DNA of 49,842 nucleotides from Gamarada debralockiae. Lineage: Eukaryota; Ascomycota; Leotiomycetes; Helotiales; Hyphodiscaceae. The DNA is taken from NCBI GenBank assembly GCA_002803225.1, contig NXFV01000073.1, forward strand, positions 1 through 49,842, in the 5' to 3' direction. The position numbers and the translations under genes were made by a program. A model generated the notes under the pieces. That model saw only the letters and a list, made by a program, of their open reading frames with translations, was not told the DNA's origin and made no database searches. This document shows positions 41,792-49,842 of this stretch, in pieces; position 1 is the stretch's first letter, and each line of letters begins with the position of its first letter.

Positions 41792-43392
41792 ATGGGTCTC
41801 CTGGGGCAGATCGCATATTTTTCCGTCCATCCAAACCAATTGAGGTCCATCCTTCAATGGTAAACTCTGCGTTCGATCCCGTACGGTTCCTCTGCTAATA
41901 TTCAATAGGAAATTATGGCACGACCCAGTCCACCAACGCGATCCTTCAAAGGAGTCCGAGACCCTCAAAGAATGTTTCAAATACCTTAATATGACCAGCC
42001 GAAGCTTCAGTTCTGTCATTCAAGAGCTCAACCCTGAACTTCTCGTCCCAGTTGCCCTCTTCTACCTGATCTTGCGAGGATTAGACACAATCGAGGATGA
42101 TATGACAATACCCTTAGAGACGAAGGAACCGCTGTTGAGGAACTTCCAAGACATACTTGAGAAGGATGGCTGGACTTTTGATGGAAATGGGCCCAACGAA
42201 AAGGACAGAGATTTGTGCGTCCATTTTGACGTCGTAATCACCGAGTTCAAATTGATCAAGCCAGCATACCGAGCGATCATTAAGGACATCACAGAGAAGA
42301 TGGGGAACGGGATGGCTGATTATGCGAACAATGCGGAGCACAATGTTCATGGGGTGAACACAGTGAAAGATTACGAGCTCTACTGCCATTACGTTGCAGG
42401 TTTGGTTGGGGATGGTTTGACGAGATTATTTGTTGAGAGCGGCCTTGCGAACGCTGCTCTCCTCAAGCGTCCAGAACTTGCAGAGTCCATGGGTCAATTC
42501 CTGCAGAAGACGAACATCATCCGTGATATTCGAGAAGATTTCGACGACAAGCGAAGGTTTTGGCCGAAGGAGATCTGGTCCAAGCATGTCGACAAATTCG
42601 ACGACCTTTTCGACCCCAAGAACCTTCAAGCTGCATTGGCTTGTAGTTCGGAGATGGTCCTCAACTCCCTTCGACATGCTGACGAATGTCTGTTTTACAT
42701 GGCCGGCATTAAAGATCAGAGTGTCTTCAACTTCGTTGCCATTCCACAATCGATGGCTATTGCCACACTGGAGCTGGTCTTCCAGAACCCCAAGATCTTC
42801 AAGGAGAATGTCAAGATCACAAAGGGTGATGCGTGCGAGCTGATGATGCAGTCCTCGCAAAACCTGCGGTCGGTGTGCGAGATCTTCAAAAGATACGTGC
42901 GGAGGATACACAAGAAGAACACCCCAAAAGACCCCAACTTCCTCCAAATCAGCATTGCATGTGCCAAGGTAAGCGTACGTTGTCTCCATCTAGTAGGTGT
43001 TTTCTAACAGCAGCAGGTCGAGCAATTCATCGAGTCCATCTACCCAACGCAAGACCCCAAGGCCCTTGCTCTCATCCACAAAGGCGACGTCCCAGTCGCA
43101 GATGCCAAGAAGGCCGCTGAGGACGCAGAATCAAAGAAAGACATGTACTACCTCATGATTGCTGTGCTTGGTACCCTCTTCATTATCTCAGCAATGATGG
43201 TACTTCCCAACCCCATTTCCTTTCCCAATCCAGGCATACTAACAGACGTAGATCGGAGCAGCGTGGCTTGCAGGCGCACGATTCGACATCGCAATCAGCG
43301 AGCTGAAGAAAGGCAAGGTCTTCCCAAAACACACGCCCGGCAGCGACGAGGCGCAGAGTATCGTGCACTCACACGATCATGGAGAGTTGTAG
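41792..43392 (+). CDS. ERG9: Squalene synthase
   Basis: Four exons, 41792-41859, 41909-42968, 43017-43199 and 43252-43392, encode 483 residues. The enzyme joins two farnesyl diphosphates to squalene using NADPH, the first committed step of sterol synthesis, on the endoplasmic reticulum. The first Asp-rich motif is DTIEDD (82-87) and the second is DIREDFDD (229-236). [11 protein letters not shown], the [10 protein letters not shown] segment and QKTNIIRDI are all in place. The C-terminal anchor helix ([18 protein letters not shown]) is divided by the last intron. The length and exon pattern are normal, and no defect is seen. Confidence 0.97.
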
Positions 43393-44121
43393 TTCTTCCT
43401 CTTCTCGCTCTTCTTTGCAGGCGGGCTTCCTGTCGTTATACCCTACTACCTTTCCCTAATACGCACTTCGTTGCTGTTTAATATTCATTGGCACTGCCAG
43501 CAATCGTGCGATCAACTGTATCATAGGTCTGGGCTGCGAGCAATATAGTAATGAAGCATTCAATGGATGTCCGTGGCGCCATGGTGTACGTGTGTTTGGG
43601 ACCTCAGTAAGTTTTGTTCAAGGTTTCTGTAGGGAGAGGATGTGAAATAGCACGGATGTCAAATTGCAATTCGGTCGTTCAATGACTGTTGGTTGTGCCG
43701 AAGATGTGCTGAAATTGAATGCAACTACCCAGTGATGGGGCAATGGCTGCGACTCTTACTGTTTAGTTAGGAGGAGCGATCATTGGATTGCAGACATTCC
43801 TACTTCTTCTGCCATGCAGGCTACGGGTCCTCTGGACCAATAAACATCATATCTCAACTAGGCTTGTGAACAAGAGCTCAAGATGAATAAGTATCGTGGC
43901 ACGCAGGTTTCGTGTCCGTTCAATCTCGACTCTCATGTGTTTCACTCGTCCACTCGTGGCTAGCGAGTTTGCAGCCACTTTCGACTTCTTTGCTCGCGGT
44001 TAGGAACTTTGTTTTGTAGTAAATGGCGTAGTTGCCACCGCCTAAGATAGAGTTCTGTATTCTAGTTTCCTTCGGTAAGTCATTCTACCATTAAACGTAA
44101 AATGAGACTAATTCCATTCAG
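43393..44121. other. Intergenic, nothing recognised
   Basis: This is the 3' flank of ERG9. A possible intron at 44074-44121 (GTAAGT to TTCAG) precedes the NLR relic, so its lost upstream exon may lie around 43900-44070. Confidence 0.4.
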
Positions 44122-44760
44122 CGGTGCCCTTAAAGACTTGGCTATTCAGCAGTCTCAGACGTCCCATCAGCTTGCATATTCCACGCAGCTCATCTTAGAT
44201 ACTTTTCTCATATCCCGCGATAGACTGGCCAGCCAGCTGCAGATTCAAGCAGAGAAGCTGATCGCAAGTGCATCACATAACGAGGTGAACAAAGTTCAGG
44301 AAGCTCAAAGAATGGAAAACATCTTGAGTAGAGAATTAGAGTCGGTCGGCTCGCTGGAGACCCCAAAGGACCGCAAGCAGCCAGCAGCCCAGGACTCTGA
44401 AAAATCGGCCAAGGAATTGCAAGTGAAAGAGGAAGTACGCCTTCTCATGATCGAAAACGGAATTTTAGAAAGCCTCGCATTTTCAGCACTTACGGACCGC
44501 CGCGAGAGTGTGGAAGTTTCCTACCGGCAGACCTTTGAGTGGATCTACGAAGACTCCCGTGTCCCAGGGAAGCAGCGGAGCAACTTGCTCGCCTGGCTGT
44601 GTTATGGAAATGGAATTTACTGGGTGAATGGGAAGGCCGGATAGGTGAAATCGACTCTGATGAGATATATCTACGACCACTACAAGACAAGGGAGGCACT
44701 CCGGGAATGGGCGGGCTCCACGCCCTGTGGAATCTCCAGCTTCATTTGAGACAGTGGTGA
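44122..44760 (+). pseudogene. NACHT-type NLR (STAND) pseudogene fragment
   Basis: About 170 codons match the stretch that precedes and enters the NACHT domain of fungal NLR proteins, which act in non-self recognition and regulated cell death. A helical stretch is followed by ILESLAFSALTDRRESVEVS, TFEWIYEDS and GNGIYWVNGKAG, the lead-in to Walker A. TAG at 44642-44644 lies within the phosphate-binding loop. The same frame continues KSTLMRYIYDHYKTREALRE, so this is a nonsense change rather than a frameshift. A TGA at 44747-44749 follows where a Trp is usual, and the rest of the NACHT and sensor domains are missing. The sequence is lost near the LTR-like end at 44872. Upstream exons are not identifiable. 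Confidence 0.75.
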
Positions 44761-44871
44761 CTTATCCGACCTGGTAGGAACCCCCCTCCCCTTCCTTCTC
44801 TCCCCGACCCGCCCCTCTTCGGGTCCTGATCACTGCCGCGGCTAATGTTACGATGAAAAGCGATCTCGTAT

Positions 44872-47800
44872 TGTAGAAGGAACGAAATGCGAGTATGAGC
44901 GCGTCCTGATTGCGCTGTGTATCGCACGTGCTCTTAGTGAGGGATAAAACAAAAACAATATAAAACGAAGGTTATATGCTCGAACGTACTGCAAAAAATA
45001 CATTAGAAAACAAGTTGTACAATTGTATATATATATATAGGTGTTTATATATAGGTCTAGTTGCAAAAGACAAAATATGCCCGGCTGGCACGTGATATCT
45101 AGCTAAGCGAGGTTAGCATCAACGTGACTGATTTCCTTACTATATTCGTCCCCCCTAATATTTGTGCTTGCCCTTAAGTACTAAAAAAAAGGAAATTAAA
45201 TAGAAAATCATATAAAAGAGAGAACTTATACTCTAATACTCTATTAAAAGAATCCCCTTTGTAATTACTATTATAATTATATAATCGTCCCTTAATAACG
45301 TTAATATTATTAACTTTATTACTTTTAAACCTTTTAAACAAAGTAAATAATTTAAGTATTAATATAAGTAAGTTATAATTAGCTCGCTAGGCTCTTATAA
45401 TTACCTCTTAATTCCTATAAAGGAAGAGCTTTTAAACCTTTCTTTAACTCTTTAATAACTTTAATAACCTTTAATTAATTTTAACTTTTTTAATAACTTT
45501 ATTAATAATACTAATTCCTTCTTTTTTACTATTAATTTGACTTTGTTTTAGCTTAATTAAGTATCTCCTTTTTATTATTATTATTAATAGGTTTTAAATA
45601 TAAACTTTAACTTCTTTACTTTAATTTTAGACCTTATAACTTATTTCTTTAAAAGTTATACTTCTTTCTTTTATATAAATAATTTAATACTCTTTAAAGT
45701 CCTTTTTATCGATTTTATAATATCTCTTTTATAATTAATTATATTAGGGAGTTTCTTCCCTTTTCTCTTTTTCTTAAGTTGACTTTAAGTTAACTATATA
45801 TATAGTCTTGTCTTTACTTTAAATTAATCTCTTTAATCCTTTTAACCCTTGAATATACTCCTTGTTTATATTCTTTGTCCTTAGTTTAACTTTAACCTTT
45901 AAATAAGAGCCTCTCCCTTTAAATTAACTTCTCGATTATTAAATATACTCTTTACTCTTTTTTCCTTTTTTTTTTCTTTATAACTTTAATATTATTTCCT
46001 CTTAAACTAGCTTTATTATATTAGCTTTAATATATAGAGGTTAATCTCTTCCTTTGAATATATATATACTTAAGTAAGTAAGTAAAGGCTTTAATAAAAA
46101 GTATTCCTTTTCTTTTCTTTTAATAAAGTATTAGTTTATAATAATATACTTAGAATTACTTAAACGTCTCTTAAATATTTCTTTAAATATACTTCTTTTG
46201 GGAAAATATAATATTTAGCTATAAGTTACTTCTCCTAAGCCTTTACTATAGTCTCCCTTATAATAAGCCTTAGCCCTTTATATATCTATATCTTATTAAG
46301 ATCTTATTCTTCTTTATTATCTCTTTTTACTAAAGTAATTAAATCTTTTATTATTATCTTCTTTAGTATAGCCTTTAATTATCCCTTTTATTAGTTATTA
46401 ATTAATTCTTTTAAGTTAAATATATATATTAAGTATTAGTACTTTAAGTAAGCGTTTATATATATTATCCTATAGTTACTTATTTTATATTAGTCTTTTG
46501 ATATTAGCTTAAGCTCTTATTACTTATTTAACTAAGTTTAATAAAACTCTTTTATACTTTAAAGTACTATCTAATAGGTATACTCTTTATATATATTCTT
46601 TCTTTAGTTAATATTTAAACTAAACTTTAGATTCCTTAGATTTTATATTAGTTAGATTAGTCCCTTAAACTAAACTAATTTCCTTCCTTAGACTAATCTC
46701 TTTCTTTAGACTAATTTCTTAAATCTCTTTTTTATTATAGGTTTTATTAGCTATTTAGCTATCTAATTATCTAACTTATTAAATAAATAATTACTATTAC
46801 TCTTAGAATAGCTATTAAACTCTCTTAATAGGCTTATATATCTCTTTAGTATAAAGTTAAAATTTAATTATACTAAACTAAAGAGAAATAGCTCTTTATA
46901 TTCCCTTTTATTTTTTAAAAGGTTTCTTTTATATTCTTTTTAAAGGGAGTAATTCTCTTTTAATTTCTTTCTTAAGAGCTTAATTTTATTTATAATTTAA
47001 TATTTTACTCTTCTTCTTTATTTTTACTAAGTATCTAAGTCCTTAACTATACTTTTTATTTAAGTAATAAAAGATTTAAAATAACTAGTATTAGCTTAGA
47101 TATATAGAGATTCTTAGTACTAAAGAATTTATTCTTTATTAATACTAAGTTAGGGGAATTATAATATATTATTTTTAGTATAATAGAATTAAGTTCTTAT
47201 CTTAGTAATTCTCTTTAAAGGGCTATCTTTATATAGTACTTTAGTATTATACTTAAAAATAAGCTAAGAATAAGTCTTACTTGACTAGGCTATTTTAGGC
47301 TCTTATAGTTAAGTTCTTTATTAAAGTCGTTAATTTCGCTGTCTTATATATATTAAGATTATTACTTAGTTAAACCCTTTATTATACTTCCCCCTCTTTC
47401 GTCCCTTTATTATTATCTTTACTTTTTATTTTATTTACTCTTAATCTTTAGGGAATTAAATATACTATACTTTCCTTTGTTCTAAAATCTTAAGTAGTTA
47501 AACTATAATTTTTTGTTCTTATTTTAAAGGCTTATTAACTTTTACTTCTTTTCCTTCTCCTTTAAATCTCTTAAGTTCTTATTTTAAAGTATTAGCTTAA
47601 GCTTTTTCTTTTTTAAGTTTTTAGTCTTCTTTCTTAGTCTTTACTTATTGTTTTTTTTTAATATTAATAATTACTTTATTAAAAGCTTAGAAGTACTAAT
47701 TTTATTTAATAAACTTCTTTAGCTAGTTTTTAGAAAAGGTTCTCTTTAGCTTAGCTTTATTTATATCTTCTAGAGTATAGACTTCTTTTATACTATTTAT

Positions 47801-49842
47801 AGTTATTATTTAATATAGTCTAAGCTATCTTTAGCTAAGCTTCGTTACTTTTAACTTATCTTAATCTATTATAAAGGTATTATAATAAAGAACTATATCT
47901 TTAGTATTAATAGGTTCCTTTTGAATATTATATATTTTATTCTAGTACTCTTATCTTTTTTAGTACTTTTAAGTCTATTTAGCTATTACTTCTAAGATAT
48001 CTTTATCTTATATTTTTAGCTATCTTACTTAAATAATTAATAGTTCTTTATATATATAAATATTATTTTAGTTAAGGGTCCTCTAGGTTAAGTACTTTGT
48101 CTCGATTAGTAGTATAGCTTTATAGCTATATACTAGATAAAATAAGGTATACTTAGTTAGTTTATAAATTAAAGTATATTTTGTAAATAATACTAAATAG
48201 AGATATTTAGGCTATTTGTACTTACTACTATTAATTAGAGTTATAAAAGTATTTAAGATTAGCTTATATCCTTCTTTACTCTTTTTATTTACTTAAGTAT
48301 TATATATTAATATTTAAACTCGTTTTACCTTATATCTTTAAAGAAGCTTAATTGTAATGGCTGGCACTATCACATAATACATTTGCAGCTAGAACTAGTG
48401 GATAGTTATATAAGGGTTAACCCTAGTATTATAAAAGTTAAGGCTTACTCTCTTCCTTTCTTTTCCTTTCCTTTTCTCTTTAGCTTAGTATTCTTAATAA
48501 ACTATAATCTTTAAACTTTATACTTTAGACTTTTATATTAATCCCGCTATTATATAATATTAAGCTTACTTGACTTAGCCTATAAAGGTAATAGAATACT
48601 AATCTAGTAAAGGCCTAATATTATCCTTAAAGTATAATAATAAAATATTATATTTAATATTTAATAATCTTCTTAAACTATAAAGATTTAAAGAGATTAG
48701 CTAATAGGGCTTAACTCTATTAATTGCTAATAATTAGTCCCTCTTTATTAATTTAAAAGAAAGAAGAAAATTAGTCCTTCTTTATTAATTTAAAATAAGA
48801 AAAAGCTTATATCCTTTATAACTTAGTTAATCTTAAAGTCTAGCTTTTAACTAAAACAAATAATATTATTTTAATACTAATAAGAAAAAAAGAACTAGTC
48901 TTCTCTTGTTTAATAAAGATCTCTTTATTTAATAGGAGATAAAATCTTTAATACTAATAAGAGTAAAAGAATTAATCTCTTTTATAATAGAAAGAATTAG
49001 CCTTAGTCTATTAATTTAAAATAAAGAAGACTTAATAGTTAATTTTACTTTACTAACTTAAAAGAAGTAAAATAATTAGTTTTAGTTTACTAATTTTAAA
49101 TAAGAAGAACTTACTTAACTTTTATAGCTAAAACTTTTATTAAGTTATTTATAATAGCTAAAACTTTTATTAAGTTATCTATAGATAATATAAAATTAAG
49201 TATAACTACTTTTATAGTAGACTTAGCTTAATCTACTTATTATAAAATAAAGGGTAAAGTACTTTACTAAGATAAAATAAAGGAGCTAGTCTTTAATATT
49301 AATAACTTTTAATATTAAAAAGATTATCTTATTACTATCTTAAGAAATAATATTAACTAATATTTAATTAACTTTAAGTAAAAGATAAGAGAAAAATTAT
49401 TAAAAACTACTCTTTAATAAAAAAGAATCTTTACTTATAGTTACTTAATTGACTATTTATAGGAATATATTAATAAATAAACTAAGTATAATTAGAAGTT
49501 CTATATATATATTAATTACTTAATTAAAAAGATTAACGAATTTAAAGTAATTATTAAAAGACTTTAAGAGAAAGAAAAGCTTACTTAATAAAATACTATA
49601 AAATAAAAGAATAAGTAAATAAATTTATAAGAATACTAGGCTATATTTAAAAAACCTAAAGATAACTAATATTAGGGGTCTATTACTTTATTAACTTAAA
49701 TAGTCTAAACTAAGTATCTTTATTCTTATTAATATATTATTTAAATCTAAGATTTATTACTTTTTACTAAGAAAGATAATTATAAGATTAATAATTAAAT
49801 ATTTAATATATAAAATAAATTAATATAAAACTCCTTAGAATT
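44872..49842 (+). mobile_element. LTR-like end and RIP-decayed A+T-rich retroelement block
   Basis: From TGTAGAAGG at 44872 to about 45000 the sequence matches, in inverted orientation, the left edge of the window. From about 45130 to the end base composition changes sharply. The sequence is overwhelmingly A and T, TA steps dominate, and CA and TG steps are nearly absent, the expected product of RIP acting on CA. No open frame of useful length survives. A less eroded island at about 48345-48560 (containing AATGGCTGGCAC and GGTTAACCCTAG) may be another repeat terminus. Element class is inferred from the terminus only. Confidence 0.65.

Noticed and set aside
45090..48400. GGCTGGCAC at about 45086 and 48355 as paired LTR starts
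   Set aside because: Only nine bases agree and the neighbouring sequence differs, so a repeat pair is not supported.
1..49842. tRNA or rRNA genes
   Set aside because: No clear B-box (GGTTCGANTCC) with a matching acceptor stem and no rRNA-like stretch was found by eye.

Overview
The window looks like a chromosome segment from a filamentous ascomycete (Pezizomycotina; a leotiomycete is a guess from protein flavour). Genes carry several short introns of about 45-70 bp with GT-AG ends and CTAAC/CTGAC-like branch sites. There is a Zn(II)2Cys6 regulator, a squalene synthase, small secreted proteins and a fungal NLR relic. Repeats show C-to-T/G-to-A decay and near loss of CA/TG dinucleotides, as expected of repeat-induced point mutation (RIP).

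Left part (1-22 kb) is accessory. An LTR-like end (1-195) sits against a decayed pogo-like DNA transposon whose terminal repeat ends near 709. At 3528 begins an ALDH3/Hfd1-type aldehyde dehydrogenase that is cut after residue 332; its remaining 199 residues resume 9.2 kb away at 13705. The inserted block (about 4524-13704) carries two divergently transcribed multi-exon genes: a minus-strand C2H2 zinc-finger protein (4952-7557) and a plus-strand protein ending in a DEDDh/Gfd2-YDR514C-like exonuclease domain (10679-12731). It also carries a small secreted cysteine-rich protein (13240-13552). These two large genes hold all nine copies of a short palindromic coding element found in the window; eight have the same codon phase and encode a peptide close to VVASPVASEGDAP. 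This is the most unusual signal here. Next come a GPI-anchored-like repeat protein, a second small secreted protein, a gypsy chromodomain relic and a RIP-decayed pogo/DDE_1 transposase (18.6-19.3 kb).

Middle (21-31 kb): an SDR oxidoreductase and a Zn2Cys6 transcription factor share a divergent promoter. A broken protein kinase and a seven-transmembrane-type membrane protein follow.

Right part (31-43.4 kb) is gene-dense and conserved: a Ser/Pro-rich coiled-coil protein, a DnaJ protein with a GC-AG intron through the HPD codons, a UDP-4-keto-6-deoxyglucose epimerase/reductase-like enzyme, two convergent nucleotide-sugar transporters and squalene synthase (ERG9). The epimerase/reductase and the two transporters plausibly form a UDP-rhamnose supply group.

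After ERG9 lies an NLR pseudogene with a stop codon inside its Walker A motif. An LTR-like end follows at 44872, inverted relative to the one at 1-195, and then about 4.9 kb of extremely A+T-rich, RIP-like sequence to the end of the window. No tRNA, rRNA or CRISPR array was seen. All gene models are read by eye from splice signals and protein family patterns; no searches were run.
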